NCBI RefSeq assembly: GCF_003086295.3
Contig: NC_092038.1
Location: 132,979,132-133,043,131 of the forward strand
DNA length: 64,000 nucleotides
Source: Arachis hypogaea
Lineage: Eukaryota > Streptophyta > Magnoliopsida > Fabales > Fabaceae
Direction: 5' to 3'
Position numbers and translations under genes: made by a program. The notes under the pieces are model-generated. The model had not been told where the DNA came from. It saw only the letters and a program-made list of their open reading frames with translations, and made no database searches. This document shows, piece by piece, positions 36,234 to 48,616 of this stretch. Each line of letters starts with the position of its first letter. The stretch's first letter is position 1.

Positions 36234-38606
36234 ATGAGTGATTCTACAGTTTTAGAGTGGCTTAGGCCCTTTGTTGAGGCCAAAGCTTGGGACTTTGTGG
36301 TTGTTTGGAAATATGGGGATGACCCTACTAGGTTGTGGTTCTGCTATTGTTTGTATATTTGTCATTCATTTTGTGCAATTGAGTTTAGTTTTTTGAGGTA
36401 TTTATAATACTCTGATTATGCTTTTTTTTTTCCTCTGGGTTGTGTTGTGCAGCTTCTTTGAGTGGTTGGGTTGTTGCTGTAGTGGGAGCTGTGGTGAAAG
36501 CATTGAGGATGCAAAGAAGCTCAAAGATGAAGAAACGGATGAAAAACAGAACGACATAGATTCTTCTTCCATTTGCAAGGATGCACATTTTCAGCATCCA
36601 ATTAGAACCAAGGCTTGTAAGGCTCTTTATCAGCTTCCTTTTGCAATGTCTCTCTATTCTGGGTACCTATCTCTCTCTCTCTCATTCTCTCATTGTTGCA
36701 CTCTTTTGCTTTCTCAATTTTCAATGGAAAAGAAACACTAATGAAAGTAAAATTATGTGACAACTCATAATAGTGTCCATGGAGAGGTTGCAATATCGCA
36801 GCAACCAAAATGGCTTACTCATGGAGAGGTAATATTTTTGGCTTAGATTATGACACCCTACTGGTCTGAAACTAATTTGAAACAAGCCAATATATTATAA
36901 TTTATAGGTTTCTTATCCAAGTGAAATTTTTTATAATTTGATAGGAAATTGGAACACAAGTTTTGATCCCTGTTGTTGGTGGTCTTGTTGAGCTCTTCAC
37001 GACAAAGCTTGTAAGAAATAGAACTCTTTAATATCGTTGACATCACCTTCGATTGAAAATTTCTGTTACTTAGAAAGTAGTCATCTTTTTTCAGGTTCCA
37101 AAAGACAATAACATCTTAGAGTTCATAAGAGCACATTGCTATGTTTCATTGAAGCAAGAAGCTATATGTGCACAGCACCACACCGATGTGAACTTCAGTG
37201 AAAATCTGTCATCAGAAGAACAATACACACAGAGCTCGCCACAACTTGCGTCAACTTTAACTGACGGTGTCCATCTTCTTGCAGCAAATTGGTGCAAATC
37301 GGATCCTTACATTGAAGAACCTTCCAGTGGATCTAATCCTTCAAGCGAATACACATCATTTGATTCGAAATTTGTCTGCTTGACTCACCATGAATATCTG
37401 GGTGAGTCGGTTAAATTATCACCTACCTGCAAAACCGAAAGGCCTAAGTACAATGAAACTTCAGGGAAGCAGCAAGGAACTTTGAGTTCCTATTGTGGCA
37501 ATGGCAAAAGAAATAAAACAAAATCAGTCAGGGTGCCTCCGAAGGAAGGTTACCATGCTAAAAATCTTGCCACAGAGAGGAGAAGAAGAAACAAGATTAA
37601 AAATGGCCTTTTCACTTTAAGGTCTCTAGTCCCAAAGATAACCAAGGTCGATCTAACAATTTAGCTCTAATGCATGCATATCATAGTTTTCATTCTTGAT
37701 TTTTCTTAGTATCTAATCTGCTGAACCTTTTTTGGCAGATGGATAGAGCATCAATTCTAGCAGATGCAATTGACTACATTAAGGAACTGCATGGACAAGT
37801 AGAAGATCTAAAAGATGAGGTCAGGAATTTGGAAGTAGAAGACTGCGAAAAGAACACACCGCAATCAATTATGCCAACAAGTAAAGAACAAGGAGAAAAC
37901 AGAACTCTCCTTGCTGAGCTCAATCAAAGTTCTTCTAATTCCACTAAACAGATAGAGATGAAGGTACAAAGAGTTGGTATTTCTTTGGTACTTGTTTATT
38001 CATCATAGACCTATTATGACGTTTTTAACATGTTCACCAGATGCAAACCGAAGTGAATCATATAAGCAGGACAGAGTTCTTGCTTAAGGTATGCTGGGAG
38101 CAGAAGCCAGGTGGGTTTTCAAGGTTGATGGAAGTTATAAATTCATTTGGATTTCAGGTGGAAACTGCCAATATGACCACAATTGACGGAAAGGCTCAGA
38201 TCATTCTAACAGTTGAGGTAAATATGTAATATTATTTCAATAGCATACTGCATTACTTTGCTAAATATTTGATGCACTCTAAAGAAATCATGAACTGATT
38301 TGCTGTTATTAGCTTAGTATGCCAACACCAAACACTTCATCACATTCCACTTTGGCTATGTGAATTATCCATGGTATCCACTTACCCTTTTCCAATAAAA
38401 GAGGGAAAAAATCTTGAAAACATTTCATTAATGGAAAATAATTGTAACCTGTATGAAAGCATTCATTCTTCTATTCAGCCCACCTACTTTTAGTTTAGTT
38501 GATATTATTACTCATTTTGATACAAACAAGATTTGTTCCACAGGCAGCCAAGGAGGGAATTCACCCAACTAAGCTGAAGGATTTTTTGACAGAGCAAACA
38601 GGTTGA
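36234..38606 (+). CDS. bHLH90: bHLH transcription factor, bHLH90-like
   Basis: There are eight exons: 36234..36331, 36453..36662, 36774..36828, 36945..37010, 37095..37646, 37739..37963, 38041..38217 and 38544..38606. They join in frame to 481 aa. The N-terminus (about 4-165) has the bHLH-MYC_N type domain with LEWLRPFVEAKAWDFVVVWK and GCCC. This matches the bHLH90 subgroup best; ABORTED MICROSPORES is the nearest alternative. The bHLH region (297-344) has the basic part HAKNLATERRRRNKIK and continues across intron 5 into MDRASILADAIDYI. The His-Glu-Arg residues that contact the E-box are kept. A C-terminal ACT-like section follows at about 405-470. It is a nuclear DNA-binding regulator; targets are unknown. 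It converges with the PERK gene, whose stop is at 39340 on the other strand. Confidence 0.85.
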
Positions 38607-39339
38607 TGGCAGAAAACAGTAGCCAAAAGGTTTAGGAAAGTAGTGGTGATCTTGTGAAATCCAGAAAGTAATAGCTTAACGCTAGGAAATTCCAGTTACA
38701 AGTTAGAAATACAGAACTAGAATTACATGGTTTCAGTAAAGGTGTCATCCCAAGTTGAAGGGTCACAAATTAGCTAACAACTTGGTTATGGCTAGGTTTT
38801 CTCCCAAGTGGTCTACAAAGATCAAAGGATGTCATAATTCATATCCTAAACTACATCCGTACTTAAAACGTGATTGCTACATGTAAATAAACAAGAACAA
38901 ATGTAGACAATCATCTTACTATCGAAACTAATTTTTATTTTCGATCATCGTATCATTGTTTAACAACCTGGATCAAGAAAAAAATATTTCTAGATTATAA
39001 TGTTAAAAAGTAACCTTAACAATCTGATCCTTTTACAAGCTTTCAACACCCCCAATGGAGGGGAAAAAAAAAAGAGGAAGAGGAGAAGAAGAAGAAAAAA
39101 AAAACAAAATTTAGTGAAAGAAAGAAGAATTAAGTAATGGTTTTATACGTGATTAGGTAGAGGTTATAGTTTTAAGTCCTTATGAAACCAGACGTTTATG
39201 ACTCCTTGTTAAGACGATGCAATCTCAACACATAATGGAATTTTGGTTAAGTTAGTTGGCCTTTAGTAAGCTCGGTTGTGGCTATGCTGATATGCTCGTT
39301 AATCACTTCTGCGGTACTATATGCATGTTCCCTCAACCC

Positions 39340-42300
39340 CTACGAAGAACTTCTACTATGCTTGGTGAGTGCTATGGATTCTAAGTCGCTGCTAGAACTA
39401 CTTGTCCCGGATCCATTTTGGGATCCACAAGTTGACATTTCTCTTGAGAGACTGCTTTCTTTACTGTACTTATCGGAATCAGAGTCACCACCATAGCTGC
39501 CGTTGGCCATTCTCCTGAACATCCTAATGTCTTTATCATACTGGTTAGAATCATAGTTGGTACTGTGACCATATTTCACCCCATTAGATAGATCAGATAT
39601 TTCAGCTCCACTATCTAAGGCTCTTACAACCTGTTATAAACCAAGTGTGAGATGATTAGTAAATGGTTTTGAATGAATAAGATTGCAATGTTTGAAATGA
39701 CCATTTTCATTACTAAAGAAAACAAGCATGAACATTTAATGAACCACTTGAAATCTGTTCTATTTAAACGTCACCTGAACCATTCGAGGCCGTTTAGGAG
39801 CAGAGTGGCGAACACAAGCCACGGCCGCCTCAATCATCCTGAGCATTTCAGCCTCCGCGAATTGATTTTGAAGTCTTGGATCTACTAGCACACTATAGTC
39901 ATGTGTCTCCATTGCATGGAGGAGATGCGGACGAGCCTATGGAGAGAGCAAGAACAACATTAGTAGTGAATGTTGACTACTATCATACAGAAAGAATGAC
40001 CTGAGTCATCAATTGAACATGTTTGATATGTCATATGATGGGCATGATTACAATAATTTGGAACAAACTTTTAAAACTGAGTAACTTTATGCAGAAACTT
40101 GATGTTTATCTTATACTGTTGTCCCTAGTTATCAAGATGGTAGTTAAAGTAAAAAAGAAGAAAATTCAAGTTGACAATTCATACCCATTCAACCAAACTC
40201 TCATCTCCTAAAGGCTGAGAGTCATCAACTGGTTTCCTTCCTGTTAGAAGCTCAAGGAGGACAACCCCAAATGAGAAAACATCTGATCTATCAGTTAATT
40301 TCCCACTTGTTGCATACTCTGGAGCCATGTACCTGCAAATTGAAGCTACAGCGTATTAGGCTTGTAGTTTATTTAAAGCATTAGTGAAAGTTAGGTTTTT
40401 GGCCAATGTATCTATTATTAATTGAAGAGTGTCTTCAAAACTTAGGCCAAGGTGCATTACTAAAGTTGCAATCTCCATTGTTTATGGGCAACCTACCCAA
40501 AGGTTCCCATAACCCTAGTTGATACATGACTTTTGGTAGTGTCAGTTAGCCTTGCAAGTCCAAAATCTGCAACCTGTATTAAAATCAACTGTGAATTAGA
40601 ATTTAGACTTTCCGTTTAGATAGATTATGGGTTATAGCTAGTTTTATTAAAAAATGAAAAATAAATAAAAACAAAAATGCAGACCTGAGCCTCGAAAGTA
40701 TCATCCAAAAGTATGTTTGCTGATTTAATATCTCTGTGAATAATCTTTTGGCTGCCTAGAGATATAGTGGGTTAGGGCCAGTAGTATTAGTAAATTTCAT
40801 CAAACTTCTAGTGATAAGTCAGAGAAACAGAAAATTTATGAAGGTAAAAGGCAAATCAAATTGCTATTCTTGCACCTAATAACACATACACATGATGGAA
40901 TGAGTTTGAACTAAACCAAATTAAACCTTTATGATCCTACCAAAAAAAGCTGCTGAGATTTTCTACACATGATGCAAACTAATAGCGTCAGTCTTAACTA
41001 TAAGAATCTATAATTAAAAAACAAAATACAAAGATATACATACATTCCTCATGCAGATATGCCAAACCCTTTGCAGCACCAATAGCGATCTTGCACCTCT
41101 TGTCCCATGTCAACACTGGCATTCCACTTCCTGCAACATTTCCATATGACAAGCAAATCACACAAGAGGAGAAATCAATGAGCTCATTAACTTTGTCCAA
41201 GAAAAATCAAGCGAAACTCACGTTACCATGCAAGTGATGATGGAGTGTCCCATTAGGAACATACTCATAGACGAGCAATCTTTGATCCTCACATATGCAA
41301 TAACCAACTAAAGATACCAAATGCCTGTGATGGACACGGCTGATGATCTCCACTTCTGCCCTGAATTCCCTTTCCCCCTGGCCGCTGCCAACCTTTAGCT
41401 TCTTAACCGCGACCACCTTTCCGTCCGGCAGTGTCCCTTTGTAAACATGCCCAAACCCTCCTTCACCTATGACGTTTTCATCAGAGAATGAATTGGTTAC
41501 CTGCAAGATGTCTTCATAGCTAAAGGCTACTGGAGCATTCACCTGTTGCCCTATGTCTGAAGGTGCTAAAAGTCTGCTTCCAGGATTTCTTGCACTTCCA
41601 TGGTTGCTTCTATTGGGAGACAATATTGGTCCATTTCCAACGCCAGCCTTCTGTCCATAGTAAATTCTATTAACACCTGATTCCCAATACCATTAGACAT
41701 GGGAAATCAGATGCCCAAGGCAATAATTAATTAAGTAACCACTAATATCAAAGAAAAAATTACATGCATGAACTTGTTTTTTTTCCTTCAAAATGAGCAA
41801 GTTAAAATAAAATAAAATTTGCAGAGAGAATAGAATACCTGGTCTAACGTGAAAGTGAAGATTATGGCGAGGTATACCATAGACATCTCCTCTTGATTTC
41901 TTCTTCCTGAACATGAAGAAAGTTACAGCCACCAAGGCCAAGAAGAAAACCGCAGCAAGGGTATAGCCGGCAAATTTTCCTATATCAGTATTGCCTGTGG
42001 CTTTACCAAAGCTCGGTGGTGAATCCGTGGCAAGGTCTGCCTTCGGTTGCGAGTTAGCGGAGGCGGGTCGGACGGGAGTAGAAGGAGGAGGAGGTGGAGA
42101 AGGAGAATAAGGAGGAGGAGGAGGAGAAGGTGGTGCTGTATATGGTGGAGGAGGAGGAGGAGTAGAAGAGACTTCGTTTTGTATCTGTGCCGGTGGTGGT
42201 GGAAACGACGGCGGTGGAGGCGACACTTCTGGTGGTGGTGGTGGTGGAGGCGACACTTCTGGTGGTGGTGGTGACGGCGGCGGCAATGCCTCTGGCGGTG

Positions 42301-42649
42301 GTGGTGAGCGCTCCGGTGGAGTCAAATCTTCAGACGGCGGTGGAGGATTCCGGGACGATGGCGGCGAGCGAGTATCCTCCTTCGCCGGAGAAGTCGGTGA
42401 GGAATCGGAAGCATCAGAAATTGGTGGCGGCGGCGGTTTAACTTTACGCTGATTCTTGTTTTGGCGGTTGCTGGCGTTAGAATCGGATGAAGATGAAGAT
42501 GAAGATGAAGAAGAAGAGGAAGTGTCCTTATTATCATCATTGTCTTGACGACGAGTAGAAAGAGAATTATTAGTAGAAGACGGAGAAGAAGAATCAGAAG
42601 AATCAGAAGAAGAAGAAGAATCGCTGTCTTTCTTCTTTTTCTGAGCCAT
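39340..42649 (-). CDS. PERK: proline-rich receptor-like protein kinase (PERK)
   Basis: There are eight exons: 41839..42649, 41227..41676, 41044..41130, 40685..40755, 40497..40573, 40185..40332, 39775..39936 and 39340..39630. They join in frame to 698 aa. Residues 1-70 are Ser/Asp/Lys-rich, and 71-195 are an extensin-like proline region. One transmembrane segment lies at about 227-247, followed by a basic stop-transfer FRKKKSR. The kinase domain has the glycine loop [11 protein letters not shown] (about 342-352), [22 protein letters not shown] and YMAPEY. The catalytic Lys, Asp and DFG are all present, so it looks active. The tail is Ser-rich. PERKs sit in the plasma membrane, with the Pro-rich part in the cell wall, and take part in growth and wall signalling. 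No cleaved signal peptide is visible, as is usual in PERKs. The long Ser run before the Pro region varies between family members. Confidence 0.9.
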
Positions 42650-43600
42650 GAATATTATGATGATGAAGATTGATTCTCAGAATAATGGCATAAACATCTC
42701 CTTTTCCCCAGTCGGGGAATGGAAATTCAAGAGAGGTTTAGGCCAAAAAAAAATAAAAGAATAAAAAATAAAAAGCAAAACACAAAAGATAGAGTTAGTT
42801 GTTTATGTTTGAAGTGCGCAAGTTCTGCAAACGGAATTGCCAGCTGGGTGCCAAAAGAGATGAGGTGGATACTTTTCATAGATTCTTGGGTAAGAGAAGA
42901 AGCCAGATGTAGTTTCCCATTATTCCATTTCCAATAAGGTTGTTACCTTCAATATCGCCTTACCATGCAAACATTCCATCTTAACGCGCCTTCCAACTTA
43001 ACTATAACAACCACCGCTACGCTTCTCTCTCCATACACTCACTTTCAACCTCCCTCTTACAACAAATATTCATGTGCTACACTAATTTAGGTATCTTCTA
43101 AAATACTAGACATGGTATAGTGGAAAACTGATTTACCATAATATGTTGCTTATCATGTGTTATAAATTCAAGTCTCATTTACCAATATACTACGAGTGTG
43201 CTTCAACTCCCTAATAATTGGAATTTATTTGATAATGTTAATTGAACTAAAGAATGATATGGATGAGAAAGTTATAAATCCATGTTCTTAAAAGTTCATT
43301 TTGAAAACATATTTCATGACAAAAAAAAAATCTCCTGTTGCGGTGGTTCCTTTCAATTCTTTTGCTTGAATTATAGCTAGTGTGTGCCTCGGTTTTGAAT
43401 TATTCAGAACCGCCGAACCAATAATCACAACGTAATTAATTTAATTAAATCAGAGATTAACTTTATAAGTTGGAGTATATCTAGCAAATTAGCAATCAAT
43501 TACCACATATATTCATTAGTACTACTTTTTTGTCCCCTGTACAACTAATCTAATTGCTATCGTGAGGCTGCTTTGCAGAACTTGTCTGTACGAAACAACA
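42650..43600. other. intergenic, PERK 5' flank
   Basis: This is the presumed 5' UTR and promoter of PERK (read on the minus strand). A purine/A-rich tract lies at 42745-42790. No other feature was recognised. Confidence 0.4.
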
Positions 43601-43639
43601 CTGAAAGGTTGAATTATATTTAGTATTTACATTATAAAT

Positions 43640-43797
43640 AATATTAATACATTTAAATCTTTTTATTAATTAAATCTAACTTGTTAGTCTAACATAATAA
43701 AAATCAATTATAACTAATATTATTTTAAATTTTTATTGTTTAACTTAGTTAAATTTAATTCATAAATAGATTTAAATGTGTAGCATTACTCTTAAAT
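43640..43797. mobile_element. MITE-like inverted repeat
   Basis: ACATTTAAATCTTTTTATT at the left is mirrored by AATAGATTTAAATGTGTAG at the right. The arms are about 50 bp with mismatches, and the spacer is AT-rich. No target duplication was resolved. Confidence 0.45.
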
Positions 43798-44489
43798 TAT
43801 TTAAGTATGTTGAATTGGCAATCCCGACAGGGCTGCCTCCACTCTTGAATTCCAGCCACCTTTTACTGCCGTGTTCTGCAGGGAGATACCATCTTTTATT
43901 ACAAACGCATGTTTCTTCAATTCAATGACAGCTTTATAAATTTAAAGGGTTATTTGGACCATACATAATTACTGAATTTTTATTTATTAATGTGCATGTT
44001 AGTAGTTTTTCAAAAAATTTTAAAATATGCAATGCAATTTGAACTTTTTTGTTTTTTTTTTTTTATGTGCTATATGTTTACCTAAAATAAATGCATTATA
44101 ATACTGGTATACTACTCTTCAAACTTTATTTGGTTAGTTTTCAAAATTTTTCCATGGATATTATATATATACTCAAAAATTTTAATTAATGTATTTTTGT
44201 TATAATTGATAAAAAAATTACCGAAGCAACCCATTTGAAATTTAGATAAGAGAGTATGTAAATTAAGATATTTGAATTAAATAATTTAGTTAAATATATA
44301 TATTAAATCATATAATAATCTTTAACTATTATTTTTATATAAAAGCATCTTTAACGTGAATAGGTTTTTTTTCATGCTTGCTGTGTTTCAGTCTATGAGC
44401 ACGAGTGAATCAGCTCCTGAACTACAATAAGTGTACAAATTTTCAAATTTAATATTTTAAGATTTAATTATTAACGTGTACAATCAATA
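43798..44489. other. intergenic, no supported gene
   Basis: A less AT-rich patch at 43815-43900 could be a decayed gene piece but is unrecognised. The rest is AT-rich. Confidence 0.4.
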
Positions 44490-44625
44490 AATTGTAGTGA
44501 AGACTTATATGCATATGTTTTTTTCTAAAATTGATAGTTAAGAGTTATTAGACAATAATTTAATTAAATTTATTAAATTATCTAATAACTTTTAAATATG
44601 AAGAGACATCTCTATGTGAGTTTAT
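44490..44625. mobile_element. decayed MITE, third copy of the ACTCAGGTG-type family
   Basis: The middle carries GATAGTTAAGAGTTATTAGAC and AAATTATCTAATAACTT as a mirrored pair, as in the copies at 12450 and 14143. The outer arms are badly worn (GTGAAGACTTATATG). Confidence 0.4.
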
Positions 44626-44816
44626 ATTATAAAATAATAGAATCACCAAAAAAAATACTATAAAATAATATGTATATGAAAATATATTTTAGAATGTGAA
44701 ATATAAATAAAAAAGAGTATAAAATTACATACACATACATAAAAAAATGTTACGAGCTAGTAATTTTTGTAATTTGTATCGAATAATAATCAATAATGTT
44801 TTCTCATCTGTATTAC

Positions 44817-44826
44817 TATATAAATA
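44817..44826 (+). promoter_or_regulatory. TATA box of the DUF1645 gene
   Basis: TATATAAATA lies 61-70 bp upstream of the ATG at 44887, which implies a short 5' leader. Confidence 0.5.
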
Positions 44827-44886
44827 TATATATTGACGAAATAAGTATTGATTCCCCCTTGTTCCACAAAAGAAATAGCAATAACC

Positions 44887-45660
44887 ATGCAAGCCCTTTC
44901 ACTTCTCCCTCTGCTTCACACCTTCCCTAAATTCACCGAACTCTCTTCTGTCTCCGGAAACTTGGATCCCAATTTCACTCTCACCAGCTTCTGTCGCGAT
45001 CTCAGCTTCAGACTCAAAATCGATGACAGCGATGAAAATCTCCATCAACAAAAACCGCAAGAGGAAGCCAAACACCAACAGCAACAGGAATTTACTTTTC
45101 CGTGTGCTCATCCTCCTCAAGGATCGCTCCTTGCCGCCGACGAAATCTTCGATAACGGAATGATCCGAACAATTTCCCCTGTTTCCGACCAATCCAAGCT
45201 CTTCTCCGCCGCCGACGGCCACGGTGGCCAAGGGTTGCCGCTCCTTCCACCGCCGACGAAGCTCTTCGTGCCACAGAAGTGCGACGATATTCCCTGGCAC
45301 GGCGATTTGTTTCGTGAAACGGCGACGTTGGAGACATGGCAGACGAAGTGCAATTCCACGGGATTCTCGAAGCTCTATCGGTACCGGCGGGACGTTAAAC
45401 ATAGGAGGAACAGCGAAGGAACAGGCGCGTTTGTTTTCCTGAACCCTCCGCCGGGGCCGGAAAAGGTTGAGAAGCAGAAGGAGGTGAAAAACGACGTGGT
45501 AAAGTGTGGGAAGCGCAAAACGGCACCGTCGTCTTGGGCACACGAGAAGCTTTACTTGATGAATAGGAAGAGATCGGAGAATAATAAACGGCGGTCGTTT
45601 TTGCCTTACAAGAAACAGATTTTTGGACTCTTCTCCAACATGAACCTTCACCCTTTCTGA
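44887..45660 (+). CDS. DUF1645 family protein
   Basis: This is a single exon of 257 aa. I start at the ATG at 44887; the frame is open upstream to 44848 but without an ATG. The core has FTFPCAHP, then LLAADEIFDNGMIRTISPV near residues 75-105. This is the signature of DUF1645 proteins (acidic-aromatic core, ADEIF, then IRPI-type). A basic C-terminus with RKRSENNKRR and the end LFSNMNLHPF follow. The family is plant specific; some rice members affect grain length and stress tolerance. No membrane segment is visible, and the basic cluster could guide it to the nucleus. The GC content is clearly higher than the flanks. A long minus-strand frame across the same bases is a shadow of this gene. Confidence 0.8.
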   Translation: MQALSLLPLLHTFPKFTELSSVSGNLDPNFTLTSFCRDLSFRLKIDDSDENLHQQKPQEEAKHQQQQEFTFPCAHPPQGSLLAADEIFDNGMIRTISPVSDQSKLFSAADGHGGQGLPLLPPPTKLFVPQKCDDIPWHGDLFRETATLETWQTKCNSTGFSKLYRYRRDVKHRRNSEGTGAFVFLNPPPGPEKVEKQKEVKNDVVKCGKRKTAPSSWAHEKLYLMNRKRSENNKRRSFLPYKKQIFGLFSNMNLHPF

Positions 45661-46180
45661 ACATTGTATGACGTGGACAGATAAAAAAGACAAGATTCCA
45701 ATATTGCATGTCTTTTTGAGTTTGAGGCGTATTACAAGTCCAGCAAATCAAGCATTAGAAACTCCTTCTCTTCACTTAGATCTATTCAATTCTAAAATAA
45801 TAATATTGGTTACAATAAATTAGAATTGAATTAGATTTTTTTTTTCAATTCTAATAAAATGTAGGTGTTGGCTAATTTGTTTTCCCAATTTGGGAAAATT
45901 TGTACGATTATGATTATTCTTGCAATTTTTTAAAATATCTTAATACTTACTCAGCATCATTGTGTGAGGCGAGAAGGTATTTCATGATGAAAGGGTACAT
46001 TTGAATTTTGAAATAAACCAAGGCTATATGGTTTAATGCAGCCAACCAACTACACAGTATAAGAGAGCATTCAAGTTTTTACCCTTAATTGTTCTGTTCA
46101 AATGTAAGCATAACTCTATATGAAATTGGTAAGTTAATGGCTCAAGGTGAGTGAGCAACAATGTTGTCAAACACTTGGCG
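45661..46180. other. intergenic, 3' flank of DUF1645
   Basis: This probably holds the 3' UTR and intergenic DNA. No repeat was recognised before the TIR element. Confidence 0.4.
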
Positions 46181-46517
46181 AGTTAAACCCCAAAGTAGTC
46201 TCTGAGATTCACAAAATGTACCGATTTAGTCTCTGACTTTTCAATTGCACTATTTTAATCCTCGACTTTGGAAAAAATGTACCTAGTGAGTCCCTTCTCC
46301 CTTTTCCGTCGAATCTCCTTCCTGGCAGCAATGATGTGGTATTTTTTTGCCATGCTGGAGCAACTAACGGTTATCTGACGTGGCCCATGGAAAGTTTGTA
46401 ACCCAATGTGATCCCTGAGCTCCTTTTTAACCCTAACTGCTGATGGAGTAGCGTACGACTTCTTCTTCTTCTTCTTCCCTGTTCGATTCATTCGTCGTTG
46501 CTGTGTTGGGTTTAACC

Positions 46518-46977
46518 ATGATTGGACGTGCAAATGAGGGAGACGGGAGTTCTATTCGATCGACCACAAGGACGCCTAGTCGCAGCAGAGCCTCACGAGT
46601 TTTAGATCGCTGTGGGTGTGGAAAACGCCCTGTGCTCCGATGGTCTGGAACGGATGCCCACCCAGACAAACCCTTCTTCGAATGTCCGAATTACAATGTG
46701 AGTTTGAGTCTAAGAGATGTTGTTTCTGTTTTTTAATGTTCAACTCCTGAATCCCTAAATTTACTAGTGACAGTGTAGTGGAAAACGGTGGTGTGAATTT
46801 TTCCGATGGACAAACATTGTAGAAGATGATAATGACAATTTTGAAGAAACTGCAGCATATAAGAATGAAGAAATTAGCGTGAGTGTTGCAGTGAGGATTG
46901 GCAATTTGGAAGCTGAATTAAGGAGCCAGAAATATGTAATACAAATATTAGAATTGTTGATTTTTTTTTCCTGTTAG
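46518..46977 (+). CDS. GRF-type zinc finger protein, transposon-borne
   Basis: Exons 46518..46697 and 46774..46977 give 127 aa. The zinc finger runs across the intron with CGCGKRPVLRWSGT, then PFFECPNYN, then (after the splice) CSGKRWCEFFRW. That is the GRF pattern, with two Cys, a conserved aromatic-x-x-Cys, a last Cys and FFRW. A Glu/Lys helix follows, and the end is weakly hydrophobic. GRF fingers bind single-stranded nucleic acids in known enzymes. Short stand-alone versions like this are common inside plant TIR transposons. The ATG at 46518 is the first in frame (the frame is open upstream without an ATG). It lies within the MULE-like element and so is probably part of it rather than a host gene. 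Confidence 0.65.
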
Positions 46978-47384
46978 TTGTTGTAGTGGTTGTGATTGTT
47001 AAAATGTAACAGTTGTGTATTGTTTATGAATGAATGAACAATCTTTGGATTATTGGTGTGATATGTCTAAATAGTTTACAAAGATAATAACAAAACTGAA
47101 TAAATAGAACAGAACAAGTAAATTGATAAAACCATATTTTGATTATAACTAAGATATTGTCAAACATTATCAATAGAGTAGCAGCTGATAAACACCAAAA
47201 TACAGCACCAAAAAGGAATACAATAAGAGCTCCAAGTTTAAAGGTTTATAACTACCAAAAATAAAAGTTAACCATTACAGTGTGGTTATGTGCTACTCCT
47301 AAATAAAAATAACCAAAATAAGAAAACAACTAGTGCCTAAATTTCATATGTGATCAATCAGACTTCAGCAGCCACAGCATCCAA

Positions 47385-47877
47385 TTACTTAGTATTTTTC
47401 TTTCTTGGTAGTTTAAACCCTGGATTTGGAACAAACTTCAAAAAATTTGCCAACCTAAAAAACGTTACTGCGCTTGCTCCTTGCATGGGATCAACAGAAG
47501 CAGATACTGGTGGTGGTGAGTTCTTCCTTTTTGTTGGTAATTTATCTGGCCTTGTTGTTTGTGGTGGTGGTGGTGGGGCCTGATGAGGAAAGTTAGAAAA
47601 CTAGTGAGATGATAGGAGCAATTAAAAAAATGTCAGAAGACTATATATACCATACATGTACCTCATCTTGTGTTCCACCATAATTTGGTTGGGATAAGTC
47701 AACTACCTTGTCATACCCCAACTCCTTGAAATAGTTTCTCATGAAAAAAATATCTAGGGTATCCTCATCTAAATCTCCTAAACAACTTTCATTGTCAGGT
47801 GAGTAAACCAATTTTCCATCATCATTCTTCTTAAATGTCCCACCATCGTGGAACATGATATCCAGCAATTTTTTCAT
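47385..47877 (-). pseudogene. MULE transposase-associated N-terminal (PB1-like) fragment
   Basis: Pieces 47662..47877 and 47385..47579 join at phase 0. The first has FHDGGTFKKNDDGKLVY, DLDEDTLDIFFM and NYFKELGYD, the N-terminal pattern seen in MULE proteins of legumes. The second has an Pro-rich linker, then DPMQGASAVTFFRLAN, FVPNPGFKLPRKK and a stop. The transposase catalytic core and SWIM finger are missing, so only the ends of the gene are joined. The start codon may lie upstream (the first Met is at the exon border). Call based on remembered family motifs. Confidence 0.5.
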
Positions 47878-48616
47878 CTACAGTAAAAAACAAGTATAAC
47901 AATTTATCTAATGTATGCTACTGATAATATAATCAACAAACCACAGTACAACATAATCCAATATTATTTAAAAATAGATACTTCATCACATTGCCATTGT
48001 AGAAACACTCTCATTCCCTGTGTGAAAACAGAGCATTCACAAAATTCAAACCCACACCACCCAGTACCCTAAACCCTACCTAATACTATAACATTCAATA
48101 ATTTTTCATCAACCAACACAAAATTTCCAACTCAAATTCACAACAATGAATACCTTAACTCTATAAAAGATAAATAAAAAATAGTTTATTCACTGCATGC
48201 CTACCTCTGTGTCACGGGATTCACGAGGAAGCTTTGCTCCTTCCTTCCCCGATTTTGAACGACCGACGAGCACGTTTCGATCCTCTCCAATTTGTCTCAC
48301 CACAGAAAATTTCGAAGGACTACCAGAATCCAGGGTATGGAGCTTTCAGTTCAAACGTGATGAAGAAGATGAAGTGACGAAGTCTTTGAATATGGGGGTT
48401 ATAAGTTTTGGTAACTCCTTCGTGAATGAAGCAGCGTCGTTTTTATTTTTTAGCGCCAAATACTAATACGACGCCGTTCTCCATAGTCCAGCATGGCAAA
48501 AAATTTGCCACATCATTGCCGCCGGGAACAAATTTGGACGGAAAAAGGGGAAGGGACCAACTAGGTGCATTTTTTTCAAAGTCGAGGACTAAAATAGTGA
48601 AATTAGGAAGTCAGGG

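Larger units (their letters stand above)
46182..48616. mobile_element. MULE-like TIR element with two cargo genes
   Basis: The left arm (about 46190-46400: GATTTAGTCTCTGAC, CCTCGACTTTGGAAAAAATG, GCAATGATGTGG, TTTTGCCATGCTGGA) is mirrored at about 48480-48616. The arms are roughly 150-200 bp. The outermost 40 bp on the right are lost or replaced, so no target duplication can be shown. Inside are a GRF zinc-finger gene on plus and an N-terminal MULE-type fragment on minus. It has no full transposase, so it is non-autonomous. Confidence 0.65.

Noticed and set aside
42047..42441. Arg/Trp-rich and Val-rich plus frames opposite PERK
   Set aside because: They are shadows of the GC-rich proline codons of PERK exon 1.
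44899..45693. 264-codon minus-strand frame across the DUF1645 gene
   Set aside because: It mirrors the GC-rich real gene and shows no domain. The plus frame has the DUF1645 signature and a TATA box.
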